The notes below the pieces were generated by a model. It was not told where the DNA came from. It saw nothing but the letters and a program-made list of their open reading frames with translations, and searched no databases. From JBCDCU01 sp039180865 (GTDB taxonomy: Bacteria > Pseudomonadota > Alphaproteobacteria > Rhizobiales > JACESI01), in the NCBI GenBank assembly GCA_039180865.1, contig JBCDCZ010000111.1:1-13354 (forward strand): a DNA stretch of 13,354 bases, written 5' to 3'. The translations under genes were made by a program, and so were the position numbers. Shown here in pieces: positions 1-7,803 of the stretch (position 1 is its first letter; each line of letters opens with the position of its first letter).

Positions 1-1
1 G

Positions 2-1804
2 AACGTCACTGTCGGCCCTCTTCCGGCCTCGACCAAGACTTACCGCCAGGGCACTCTTTATCCTGATCTCAAAGTGCCAATGCGTGAAATCCAGCTGCAT
101 CCAACCGCGGGTGAACCCAATGTTATCGTTTACGATTCTTCCGGACCCTACACGGACCCGAATGTCGAAACGGACATCAACAAGGGCCTGCCGCGGACCC
201 GCCAGGCATGGGTTGAAGAACGCGGCGACTGCGAACGCTATCACGGACGCGAAGTAAAACCGGAAGATAATGGCTTTGCGAAAGGCGACAAACTCACACC
301 GGAGTTCCCGATCCGCAACGAACCGTTCCGCGCGAAAGACGGCAAAGCGGTCACCCAACTGGCCTATGCTCGTGCCGGTATCGTCACGCGTGAAATGGAA
401 TTTATCGCAATCCGAGAAAACCTTGGCCGCGAGGCAGCCCAAGCAAAACTAGAACGCGACGGTGAAAGCTTCGGGGCGTCGATACCCGACTACATTACGC
501 CGGAATTTGTCCGCGACGAGATTGCGCGGGGCCGGGCCGTCATCCCGGCCAACATTAATCACCCGGAAGTGGAACCGATGATTATCGGCCGTAACTTCCT
601 CGTCAAGATCAACGCCAATATCGGTAACTCTGCGGTGACCTCCTCAATGGAGGAAGAAGTCGAAAAAATGGTCTGGGCAACCCGCTGGGGTGCTGACAAT
701 GTGATGGATCTTTCGACCGGCAGAAACATTCACAACATCCGCGAGTGGATTATCCGGAATTCCGCGTCACCTATCGGAACCGTGCCGATTTATCAGGCGC
801 TTGAGAAGGTGAACGGCATTGCGGAGGACCTTTCTTGGGAAGTCTATCGCGACACACTGATCGAGCAATGCGAACAGGGGGTCGATTATTTCACGATCCA
901 TGCCGGCGTGCGCCTTGCTTATGTTCCGCTGACAGCCAACCGGACGACCGGTATCGTTTCACGTGGCGGTTCGATCATGGCGAAATGGTGCCTCCACCAC
1001 CATAAAGAGAGCTTCCTATACGAGCACTTCGGTGAAATCTGCGATATCATGCGGGCCTATGACGTAACCTTCTCGCTTGGTGATGGTTTGCGTCCGGGCT
1101 CAATCGCGGATGCCAATGACGCCGCGCAATTCGCGGAACTCGAAACGCTTGGCGAACTCACCCATATCGCTTGGGAAAAAGACTGCCAGGTGATGATTGA
1201 AGGCCCGGGTCATGTGCCGATGCACAAGATCAAGGAGAACATGGAAAAGCAGCTCGAAGTCTGTAAGGAGGCTCCGTTCTACACGCTTGGGCCGCTCACC
1301 ACGGATATCGCACCGGGCTATGACCACATCACCTCCGGTATCGGAGCTGCCATGATCGGCTGGTACGGAACGGCGATGCTCTGCTATGTGACGCCAAAAG
1401 AGCACCTTGGTCTCCCGGATCGGGACGACGTCAAGACCGGCGTGATCACCTATAAGATTGCAGCGCATGCGGCTGATCTCGCCAAGGGTCATCCAGCAGC
1501 CCAAATCCGCGATGATGCGCTCTCTCGCGCGCGTTTTGAATTCCGCTGGGAGGATCAGTTCAACCTGTCGCTTGATCCGGAAACAGCACGCTCCTTCCAT
1601 GATGAGACGCTCCCGAAAGAAGCGCACAAAGTTGCGCATTTCTGTTCGATGTGTGGTCCGAAATTCTGTTCCATGAAGATCTCTCATGACATCCGGGCCG
1701 AAGCGCAGAAAGAAGGTATGGAGAAGATGGCTGCGAGATTCCGTCAGGGTGGCGAGCTTTATGTACCTCTCGACAAGGTTGAGCCGGCGAACCCGGCTGA
1801 GTGA
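2..1804 (+). CDS. thiC: Phosphomethylpyrimidine synthase ThiC (5' end outside window)
   Basis: ThiC is a cytosolic radical-SAM enzyme. It rearranges 5-aminoimidazole ribotide into 4-amino-5-hydroxymethyl-2-methylpyrimidine phosphate, the pyrimidine half of thiamine. The frame is open from the left edge. The first visible residues (NVTVGPLPAS..., then YPDLKVPMREIQLHP) are typical of ThiC well inside its N-terminus, so the GTG at 74 and ATG at 80 are internal and roughly 10-25 residues are missing. About 600 residues are visible, against roughly 610-630 for proteobacterial ThiC. Family landmarks are present: YDSSGPYTDP near the start, NIGNSAV, EGPGHVPMHKI, GPLTTDIAPGYDHI, and the C-terminal CSMCGPKFC (C-x2-C-x4-C, nucleotides 1643-1669) that carries the 4Fe-4S cluster. 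A terminator follows 24 bases after the stop, so thiC ends its transcript. Any TPP riboswitch would lie upstream, outside the window. Identification is secure. Confidence 0.98.
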   Translation, partial: NVTVGPLPASTKTYRQGTLYPDLKVPMREIQLHPTAGEPNVIVYDSSGPYTDPNVETDINKGLPRTRQAWVEERGDCERYHGREVKPEDNGFAKGDKLTPEFPIRNEPFRAKDGKAVTQLAYARAGIVTREMEFIAIRENLGREAAQAKLERDGESFGASIPDYITPEFVRDEIARGRAVIPANINHPEVEPMIIGRNFLVKINANIGNSAVTSSMEEEVEKMVWATRWGADNVMDLSTGRNIHNIREWIIRNSASPIGTVPIYQALEKVNGIAEDLSWEVYRDTLIEQCEQGVDYFTIHAGVRLAYVPLTANRTTGIVSRGGSIMAKWCLHHHKESFLYEHFGEICDIMRAYDVTFSLGDGLRPGSIADANDAAQFAELETLGELTHIAWEKDCQVMIEGPGHVPMHKIKENMEKQLEVCKEAPFYTLGPLTTDIAPGYDHITSGIGAAMIGWYGTAMLCYVTPKEHLGLPDRDDVKTGVITYKIAAHAADLAKGHPAAQIRDDALSRARFEFRWEDQFNLSLDPETARSFHDETLPKEAHKVAHFCSMCGPKFCSMKISHDIRAEAQKEGMEKMAARFRQGGELYVPLDKVEPANPAE

Positions 1805-1828
1805 AAAGAGCAACCCAGCAAACAACAC

Positions 1829-1858
1829 AAAAACCCCGGCGAGCCGCCGGGGTTTTTT
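1829..1858 (+). terminator. Intrinsic terminator of thiC
   Basis: A perfect stem, CCCCGGCG (1834-1841) with CGCCGGGG (1845-1852), closes a 3-base loop. It is flanked by AAAAA on the left and TTTTTT on the right, which extend the stem and supply the U-tract. It begins 24 bases after the thiC stop. The A-run on the left means it could also stop transcription on the other strand, but no minus-strand gene ends here. Confidence 0.93.
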
Positions 1859-1934
1859 GGTTCTGCAGGATCTCCGCAATAAACCGGAATTATATCCTGA
1901 ATTGATGGATTGATTCAGCTTATGTTTAGTTATT

Positions 1935-1962
1935 TTGTCTAACTTACGTAACGTAATAGCAT
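1935..1962 (+). promoter_or_regulatory. Candidate promoter of the GGDEF-EAL gene with a palindrome in the spacer
   Basis: TTGTCT (1935-1940) and TAGCAT (1957-1962) are separated by 16 bases, and each matches 4 of 6 bases of the sigma70-type consensus. The spacer holds the perfect inverted repeat TTACGT-A-ACGTAA at 1944-1956, where a regulator could sit between or over the promoter elements. A start near 1969 would give a leader of about 60 bases before the ATG at 2032. The promoter match is only moderate and is inferred by eye; the palindrome itself is seen directly. Confidence 0.35.
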
Positions 1963-2031
1963 TTTCGACTAACCTCTCGGATAGCGAAAACGCGTTCTGG
2001 ACCTTGGCGAAGTTTTGAGTGGGAGAGGGCC

Positions 2032-4110
2032 ATGTCCTTGTTCAATCGGGTGGTGTACAGCCTTCTCGCTGTCGACCCGAGGCGGCTCTGGTTGCGTTAT
2101 GCAATCGGTTTGACCCTGATCCTGATCTTGACCGGCGTGTCGCACGGCATTTCCTTCTATGCGATCCATGCGTCCGGGAACGATGCGGTTTTCATCAATA
2201 AAGGGGGGCAGCAAAGGACACTCAGTCAGCAAATCCTTTATTTCGCGTCGGCCTATCATCGCGAAGGTGGATCTGAACGCAAAGCTGCCCTCAAAGACGT
2301 GATAGACCGTTTTGAAGCGTCTCATGAAAAACTGGCCAATCCTGGTCGGCTGAATGGATCTTTGAAGGCCATCTATTTCGACAATTCTCAATTGAATGCA
2401 GTCGATTACCTGACTCGTAATTACATCAACGATGCGCGCGAAGTTCTGACAGCAAACGATGCCGCGGGCCGACTTGCTGCCGAGGAGGCCCTCGATCGTA
2501 TGGCGCATGCGGGCCCCGATCACCTTCTAACCCGCTTGGAGACCGCCGTCGCCGGCTTTGAAAGTGTCGCAACCGCCAATCTTGCGACTTTGCAGATCAT
2601 TCAGGAGACGATGCTGGCCGCCACCATATTGACGGTCCTCCTCATCGGTCTGCTTATCTTCTGGCCGGCGCACAAGGCGGTTAATCGTGCATTTAGTCGC
2701 CTCGAGAAACAGAAATCGGCGATGAAGCGCACTCAGACGGATCTGATCGAAGGTAATCTCGAACTACGCCGTGCCAAGGAAGATATCGAGTATCAGGCGA
2801 CCCACGATGCTTTAACCGGTCTGCATAACCGCCGGTTTCTGGAGGCTGAACTCGACAGGCGCATTCGGGCGTCAGAAGGCTCGGATGAACGCATTGCGGT
2901 TCTTCACATCGACCTCGACAAGTTCAAACAGATCAACGACACGCTGGGCCATGCGGCGGGAGATTACATCCTCACCCATGTGGCTGTTGTTCTGAAAGAA
3001 GCGTCCAATGGCTCTGATGTGGTTGCACGGGTTGGTGGTGACGAATTCGTAATCGTCCGCACGGGTCCATGCAGCGAAACGGAACTTGCGGCGATCGCGG
3101 ACGAAATCATCACCGAATTGTCGAAGCCGGTGCCCTATGACGATAATGTCTGTCACTTCGGGGCGAGTATCGGCATCGATATCGGAATAACCAGTGACTA
3201 TCTTGAATGCGCCGACATTGATGAACTCCTCGTCAACGCTGATGTTGCCCTTTACAAGGCGAAGGAGCGGGGCAGGGGCTGCTATCAGTTCTTCACCCCA
3301 GCCCTCAAGCGCGAATCCAGCGAGAGCAAGCTCTTTTCGAATGAGATCTTATCAGCTGTCACACATCACGAATTCATTCCGCACTATCAGCTACAATTCG
3401 ATGCCAAGACCGGTCTACCGGTCGGAGCAGAAGCATTGGTTCGGTGGGATCATCGCGAGCGCGGCCTGCTTCTGCCGGGTGAGTTTATGCCGACCGCTCA
3501 GTCGTTGCAGGCGATGGGCGATATTGACGCTATCATGTTGGAGACGGTGCTACGCGACTACATGGCCCATTGGCGCGATCATCCGATGATGCGGCGGATC
3601 TCTCTCAATTTGAGTGCGCAACGGCTCAACGATCCGGATTTTGTTGCGCGCCTTGACACGCTTTCCCAGCCGCGTGAGGTGCTGTCGTTTGAGATCTCCG
3701 AGACCGTAAATCTGGAGGGAGAACTCTCCAGCCTTCTCGAACCCATCGGGCAGTTGAAACGTATGGGATATAATGTCGAGATTGACGACTTCGGAACGGC
3801 GCACGCTTCGATACTGACGCTTCAACGATTGAAGCCGGATCGTCTCAAGATTGCCCGTGAATTGGTAAGCGGCATCGCCGGATCCGAACGTGAACGCGTT
3901 TCGGTTGAACTGATTACGCGGCTTGCCGACGTCATGGGCGTTGAAGTCGTCGCTGAGGGTGTGGAGACGGCAGCACAAGCCCAGGTCCTGAAATCGCTTG
4001 GCTGCGACATCCTGCAGGGGTTCCATTATTCGAAACCAATGCCGGCGCTCGAAGTCAACGAAGTGCTCACCAGGTTCTCAGAGCGCCTGGCCTCGGAAAA
4101 GCGGGCTTAA
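2032..4110 (+). CDS. Membrane-bound GGDEF-EAL cyclic-di-GMP protein with PilJ/NarX-like sensor domain
   Basis: This 692-residue protein should make and/or break down the second messenger c-di-GMP in response to a periplasmic signal. The ATG follows GGGAGAGGG at good spacing. Order: transmembrane helix about 22-44; periplasmic helical domain about 45-191 with GGQQRTLSQQI (58-68), the P-box style motif of PilJ/NarX-type domains; second helix about 192-211; linker; GGDEF domain about 255-420; EAL domain about 435-685. The GGDEF motif is intact (335-339), with D294 and N302 in their usual places. The RxxD inhibitory site reads N326-G-S-D329, so its Arg is missing. The EAL domain keeps E467-A-L, N526, E554, D585-D586, K606, E642 and Q662. 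The usual KID is KIA (A608) and the usual DDFGTGxSS is DDFGTAHAS. Cyclase activity is likely; phosphodiesterase activity is uncertain. It is transcribed alone, between the thiC terminator and convergent rpmE. Confidence 0.93.
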   Translation: MSLFNRVVYSLLAVDPRRLWLRYAIGLTLILILTGVSHGISFYAIHASGNDAVFINKGGQQRTLSQQILYFASAYHREGGSERKAALKDVIDRFEASHEKLANPGRLNGSLKAIYFDNSQLNAVDYLTRNYINDAREVLTANDAAGRLAAEEALDRMAHAGPDHLLTRLETAVAGFESVATANLATLQIIQETMLAATILTVLLIGLLIFWPAHKAVNRAFSRLEKQKSAMKRTQTDLIEGNLELRRAKEDIEYQATHDALTGLHNRRFLEAELDRRIRASEGSDERIAVLHIDLDKFKQINDTLGHAAGDYILTHVAVVLKEASNGSDVVARVGGDEFVIVRTGPCSETELAAIADEIITELSKPVPYDDNVCHFGASIGIDIGITSDYLECADIDELLVNADVALYKAKERGRGCYQFFTPALKRESSESKLFSNEILSAVTHHEFIPHYQLQFDAKTGLPVGAEALVRWDHRERGLLLPGEFMPTAQSLQAMGDIDAIMLETVLRDYMAHWRDHPMMRRISLNLSAQRLNDPDFVARLDTLSQPREVLSFEISETVNLEGELSSLLEPIGQLKRMGYNVEIDDFGTAHASILTLQRLKPDRLKIARELVSGIAGSERERVSVELITRLADVMGVEVVAEGVETAAQAQVLKSLGCDILQGFHYSKPMPALEVNEVLTRFSERLASEKRA

Positions 4111-4180
4111 GTCCAATTCCAGAGATCGTTCTCTAGGCTACCTCGGCGATGTGAATACCTTCGTGGAGTTGAAAAGATAC

Positions 4181-4207
4181 AAAAAAACCGGCGTGGAACG
4201 CCGGTTT
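4181..4207 (-). terminator. Intrinsic terminator of rpmE
   Basis: Read on the minus strand, the stem AAACCGGCG (4207-4199), loop of 5 and CGCCGGTTT (4193-4185) continue into a run of seven T (complement of A 4181-4187). It starts 31 bases beyond the rpmE stop. On the plus strand only TTT follows the stem, so it would stop readthrough from the GGDEF-EAL gene only weakly. Confidence 0.93.
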
Positions 4208-4238
4208 ATCGGAACTGTCAGCCTCAAAGGCTCGCAAA

Positions 4239-4463
4239 TTAGCTACCCATAAGACCCTTATAACGGTTCTGGAAGCGAGAAACACGGCCACCGCGGTCAA
4301 CAAGTTGGGTGTTACCGCCCGTCCAGGCCGGATGAGTTGTGGGATCGATATCAAGCGTCATTGTGTCGCCTTCCTTACCCCACGTGGAATAGGTTGTGTA
4401 TTCGGTACCGTCATTCATGACGACCTTGATCATATGATAATCTGGATGCAGGTCTTTTTTCAT
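4239..4463 (-). CDS. rpmE: 50S ribosomal protein L31 (Cys-less form)
   Basis: L31 is a small protein of the large ribosomal subunit located near the bridge to the small subunit. The product is 74 residues. It begins MKKDLHPDYH and contains STWGKEGDTMTLDIDPTTHP, PAWTGG and the C-terminal GGRVSRFQNRYKGL, all L31 signatures. It has no cysteine, so it is a zinc-free form without the CxxC pairs of E. coli L31, and it carries the longer central segment seen in alphaproteobacterial L31. I chose the ATG at 4463 over the TTG two codons upstream because AAGGA lies 9 bases before the ATG but only 3 before the TTG. It has its own promoter and terminator and is divergent from the ABC exporter gene, an arrangement that I recall as common in Alphaproteobacteria. 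Confidence 0.97.
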   Translation of the reverse strand: MKKDLHPDYHMIKVVMNDGTEYTTYSTWGKEGDTMTLDIDPTTHPAWTGGNTQLVDRGGRVSRFQNRYKGLMGS

Positions 4464-4551
4464 GGTCAATTGTCCTTGTGTCAGCCGTGAGCAGATGGGT
4501 CAGGCCACAATCTGTCCGGCTGTCTGGAAGCGTGCTTTTCTCAGGTGCGCT

Positions 4552-4580
4552 TCTATAGTCGCTCGCCGCTTTAAGCACAA
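4552..4580 (-). promoter_or_regulatory. Predicted sigma70-type promoter of rpmE
   Basis: On the minus strand TTGTGC (4580-4575) and TATAGA (4557-4552) are separated by exactly 17 bases. The -10 element has a strong TATA core in a GC-rich surround. Transcription would start near 4545, giving a leader of about 80 bases before the rpmE ATG. In the divergent direction, between 4581 and the exporter start at 4756, I see no equally good promoter. Confidence 0.6.
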
Positions 4581-4755
4581 GGATTATTGTGTTAAACCGG
4601 CAATCCCTTGTTTGCCCTTAGAATATGGGGCCGTGTTAGAGGGCGCAAAGTCACTGATCCGATCGGGATCGAACTTCGTAACTTGGCCAGGCAGGTGCTG
4701 ATTTGCCTTATGCTCCCGCAAAAACCAGCTTTATCCAACTGACCATCCTTCGCCC

Positions 4756-6600
4756 ATGACACGTCAAACACACCCTCGCACCGTGGAAACAGCCGAGACC
4801 GGAGCAACTCTGGCGATCCCCATGACAAAGGATCCCAAAAAGAGCCGGTCATTAAGGCCTCTCCGCGCGCTCATGCCGTATATCGTCAGGAAGAAGAAAC
4901 TCCTTGTCCTGGCACTTGTCTCACTTCTGACCGCATCGCTCGCAACGCTTACTGTGCCGATCGCCCTCCGCCGTGTGATTGGTAATGGATTTTCCGGCGG
5001 TGGTGATGTCTCGAAAATCGATCAGTATTTTGTGGCAATGGCTGGTGTTGTCGCCGTCCTCGCACTTGCAAGTGCGGCCCGCTATTACTTCGTCACCCGG
5101 ATCGGTGAAGAAACCGTTGCAGATATCCGCAAGGATGTCTTCCGTTCCGTGCTCTCCTTTGATGCTGCCTATTTTGACCAGGCGCGCACGGGCGAGGTGA
5201 TTTCGAGGTTGACGGCCGATACGGCCCAAATCAAATCCGCTGTCGGGTCAACTGCGTCTGTTGCGCTTCGTAACATTCTTCTGTTCGCGGGCGCGGTGAC
5301 AATGATGGCCGTCACTTCATTGGAACTGTCGGGGCTTGTGATCTTCGTCATTCCGCTTGTTGTCATTCCATTGGTCGCGCTAGGGCGCATGGTGAGAAAG
5401 CGGTCGCGAGAAGCGCAGGATAAGCTCGCGGAAGCCTCTGCCTATGCGACGGAAATGGTGGGAGCGGTGCGCACCATTCAGAGCTTTTCGGCTGACAAGC
5501 AGACGACGGCCCGGTTCAATTCTGCTGTTGATGACGCTTTCCGCGCTGCCGCTGCGAGTTTCCTCTCGCGCTCTTTGCTGACGGCCATTCTGATCTTTAT
5601 CGTCTTTTCGAGCATATTGTGGATCTTGTGGGTCGGTGCCCGTGCAGTGATTGATGGGTCTCTGCCGCCGGAAATGCTTGTTCAGTTCCTCCTCTATGCG
5701 GTGTTCGCTGCGGGCTCACTCGGCTCGCTTTCGGAGGTCTGGGGCGAAGTCCAGCAGACGGCGGGAGCCACTGAACGGTTGATGGAACTGATTGCTGAGC
5801 GTCCGGAAATCGTTGCACCTGGAAATCCCAAACCTGCCGTAGCCGGTGAGATCGAATTTAATGATATCGTTTTCGCCTATCCCGGTGTTCCAGATCAGGT
5901 GGTGACCAGTCGTCTGTCATTCGCGGTTAGACCCGGAGAACGGGTGGCGATTGTCGGCCCATCTGGAGCGGGAAAGAGCACGATCTTTTCGCTCCTCACC
6001 CGTTTCTATGATCCGGTCGAGGGCAGTGTCACGATCGCCGGAACGGATATCCGCGACTGTGACCCGGTTGATCTAAGACGTCTCTTCGCCATCGTTCCCC
6101 AGGATCCGGTGATCTTCAATGGGACGGTCGCTGAGAATATCGCCTTTGGATATGAAGGGCCGATGGGCGTGAATGCAATGCGTGACGCGGCGCAAGCAGC
6201 CCGTGCCGACGGCTTCATTGAAGCAATGGAGGCAGATTACGATGCGCGGGTCGGCGAGCGCGGCATCACATTGTCAGGCGGCGAAAAACAACGTCTTGCG
6301 ATCGCTAGAGCCGTCTTGCGCGATGCGCCGATCCTTCTACTTGACGAAGCAACAAGCGCGCTCGATGCTGAGAGCGAGGCGCATGTTCAAAGCGCGCTTG
6401 ACGCGCTGATGACAGGGCGAACCACGCTCGTGATCGCTCACCGCCTTGCGACCATTTTGAAGGCGGACCGTATTCTCGTCATGGATGAGGGGCGGATCGT
6501 CGAGGAAGGAACCCACAAAAGTCTGGTTGAGAAGAACGGGCTTTATGCGCGCCTTGCGAAACTTCAGTTCGACGATGTGCCGAAAGCGGCGGCCGAATAA
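4756..6600 (+). CDS. ABC exporter half-transporter (MsbA-like: permease fused to ATPase)
   Basis: This 614-residue protein is a fused transmembrane-ATPase subunit expected to work as a homodimer in the inner membrane, using ATP to export a lipid or hydrophobic compound. The substrate cannot be read from the sequence. About six hydrophobic helices lie in residues 45-330, with the exporter-type coupling region DAAYFDQARTGEVISRL (136-152). The nucleotide-binding domain has Walker A GPSGAGKST (401-409), Q-loop Q449, signature LSGGE (506-510), Walker B ILLLDEATSALD (526-537) and switch H562, all intact. Neither the ATG at 4756 nor the one at 4822 (residue 23) has a clear ribosome binding site; the first 22 residues are low-complexity and unconserved-looking, so 4822 is a real alternative start. 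The gene stands alone, with a terminator 60 bases after the stop. It belongs to the MsbA/lipid A-exporter-like class, but nothing shows it is MsbA itself. Confidence 0.95.
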   Translation: MTRQTHPRTVETAETGATLAIPMTKDPKKSRSLRPLRALMPYIVRKKKLLVLALVSLLTASLATLTVPIALRRVIGNGFSGGGDVSKIDQYFVAMAGVVAVLALASAARYYFVTRIGEETVADIRKDVFRSVLSFDAAYFDQARTGEVISRLTADTAQIKSAVGSTASVALRNILLFAGAVTMMAVTSLELSGLVIFVIPLVVIPLVALGRMVRKRSREAQDKLAEASAYATEMVGAVRTIQSFSADKQTTARFNSAVDDAFRAAAASFLSRSLLTAILIFIVFSSILWILWVGARAVIDGSLPPEMLVQFLLYAVFAAGSLGSLSEVWGEVQQTAGATERLMELIAERPEIVAPGNPKPAVAGEIEFNDIVFAYPGVPDQVVTSRLSFAVRPGERVAIVGPSGAGKSTIFSLLTRFYDPVEGSVTIAGTDIRDCDPVDLRRLFAIVPQDPVIFNGTVAENIAFGYEGPMGVNAMRDAAQAARADGFIEAMEADYDARVGERGITLSGGEKQRLAIARAVLRDAPILLLDEATSALDAESEAHVQSALDALMTGRTTLVIAHRLATILKADRILVMDEGRIVEEGTHKSLVEKNGLYARLAKLQFDDVPKAAAE

Positions 6601-6659
6601 AAAGGCCTCGCGAATAAATCTCGCATTTAAAAGGCCGCACTTCACCTCATGCCGAAACG

Positions 6660-6687
6660 AAAAAACCCCGGCGGGGCCGGGGTTTTC
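6660..6687. terminator. Bidirectional terminator between the ABC exporter and the MBL hydrolase
   Basis: An 11-bp perfect stem, AAAACCCCGGC (6662-6672) with GCCGGGGTTTT (6676-6686), closes a GGG loop. Six A at 6660-6665 give a T6 tract on the minus strand, and TTTT follows on the plus strand. It lies between convergent genes: 60 bases after the exporter stop and 20 bases beyond the hydrolase stop. It should therefore end both transcripts. Confidence 0.9.
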
Positions 6688-6706
6688 TACGTCTAAACGG
6701 CAACGC

Positions 6707-7696
6707 TCAGAGGTAGAGCTGATAGGTCGCTCCGTGATAGCGGAAACCGCCATCCTTGGCTTCGAGATAGCCGACTGCCGGGAAAGGCATATGATAGCCG
6801 ATGAAAGGCACTTTATCGGCGGCAATCATACCGAGGAGGGATTTGCGGGTGGCGACCGCCTTCTCCTTGTCCATGTCGAAGCGCACATGCCATTCCGGTT
6901 TTTGAAGCGAAACAACAAAATGGTTGGCAGCGTCACCAATCAGGACGACGCGTTCCCCCTCGCTCTCGATATTGTAGGCCATATGGCCTGGGGTATGGCC
7001 CGACGAATCGATCGCCGTAATCCCGGGTGCTATGGTCGCGCCGGGTGCGATGAACGAAAACTTTTCCGCAAGCGGCTTCACATTGGACTGGACGAGTTTT
7101 GCGACCCGTTCGGTGCCGCCGGAAAGCCGCTCTTCCGGCGACCAGAAATCGTATTCGGCTGACGCGGTGATGTATTGTGCATTCGGGAAGACAGTTGTCC
7201 CGTCTTCAATAAGACCGCCGATATGGTCAGGGTGCATGTGCGTGATCACCACATGGGTGACGCTATCCGGTGAAATGCCGGCGAGAGCCATGCGTGCCGC
7301 AAGGTTACCGGCGTTCGGACGGCGATTGGTGACGGCGCCGTTGCCGGTATCGAACAGGATCGTATTGGTACCATCGCGCACGACCGTCGGTGTAAAACCA
7401 ATCTCCATCTTGTCGCCGGGAAGGAAGTTTGCGTCCGCGAGCGCCTTCACATCGGCTTCCTCGACATTCTGTCCGAAAATTGGATGCGGCCCGGGTAGCT
7501 GAACAAACCCATCCAAAATTGTCGTCACTTCGAATGACCCGACCGCAAAGCGATTGGCGAACGGACGGGTTGGAATTTCTGGATGATTATCGGCAAAGAC
7601 GGGCTGGACATAGCCTGACGACGCAGTCGCGCCCGCTGCGGCAGTCAGCGCAGCACCTTTGAACAGCGTACGCCGGTTGATTGAAAAGTCGGTCAT
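6707..7696 (-). CDS. Tat-exported metallo-beta-lactamase-fold hydrolase, methyl parathion hydrolase-like
   Basis: This is a 329-residue binuclear metal hydrolase, probably periplasmic. The ATG at 7696 is preceded by GGGAG seven bases upstream; the longer frame to 7771 adds residues with no homology look. The N-terminus has a twin-arginine motif (NRRTLFKG, residues 7-14), an alanine-rich hydrophobic stretch, and a likely cleavage after VFA (33-35). The metal site is complete: HMHPDH with H153, H155, D157 and H158, then H234, D255 and H302. From memory, methyl parathion hydrolase (about 331 residues) uses the same ligand set with nearly the same spacing, which points to a phosphotriesterase, lactonase or esterase of that branch. 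The true substrate is unknown. It lies 107 bases downstream of glpQ on the same strand with no convincing terminator between, so co-transcription is plausible. An AHL-lactonase-like role is the main alternative. Confidence 0.88.
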   Translation of the reverse strand: MTDFSINRRTLFKGAALTAAAGATASSGYVQPVFADNHPEIPTRPFANRFAVGSFEVTTILDGFVQLPGPHPIFGQNVEEADVKALADANFLPGDKMEIGFTPTVVRDGTNTILFDTGNGAVTNRRPNAGNLAARMALAGISPDSVTHVVITHMHPDHIGGLIEDGTTVFPNAQYITASAEYDFWSPEERLSGGTERVAKLVQSNVKPLAEKFSFIAPGATIAPGITAIDSSGHTPGHMAYNIESEGERVVLIGDAANHFVVSLQKPEWHVRFDMDKEKAVATRKSLLGMIAADKVPFIGYHMPFPAVGYLEAKDGGFRYHGATYQLYL

Positions 7697-7803
7697 TTGG
7701 GATCTCCCTGTTGCTGCAAAGCGCAGCCTCTCCAATAAGGTCAAAGAAAGGGCCTGGTTCGATAAAATCAATGAGTGCGCTCAGGCTTACATTCAAAAAA
7801 ATG

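Noticed and set aside
1100..1879. 259-codon open frame on the minus strand opposite thiC
   Set aside because: It lies antisense to a clear enzyme gene and its product has no recognisable motif; it is a codon-usage shadow in GC-rich DNA.
4655..4670. GATC-rich near-palindrome upstream of the ABC exporter gene
   Set aside because: The arms are only five bases and no promoter element is aligned with them; too weak to call an operator.
6485..7162. 225-codon plus-strand frame across the terminator between the exporter and hydrolase genes
   Set aside because: It overlaps the 3' ends of two convincing genes and passes through a strong terminator; no family resemblance.
7697..7771. 25-residue N-terminal extension of the MBL hydrolase
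   Set aside because: It would place the twin-arginine signal about 30 residues from the start; the ATG at 7696 has a good ribosome binding site.
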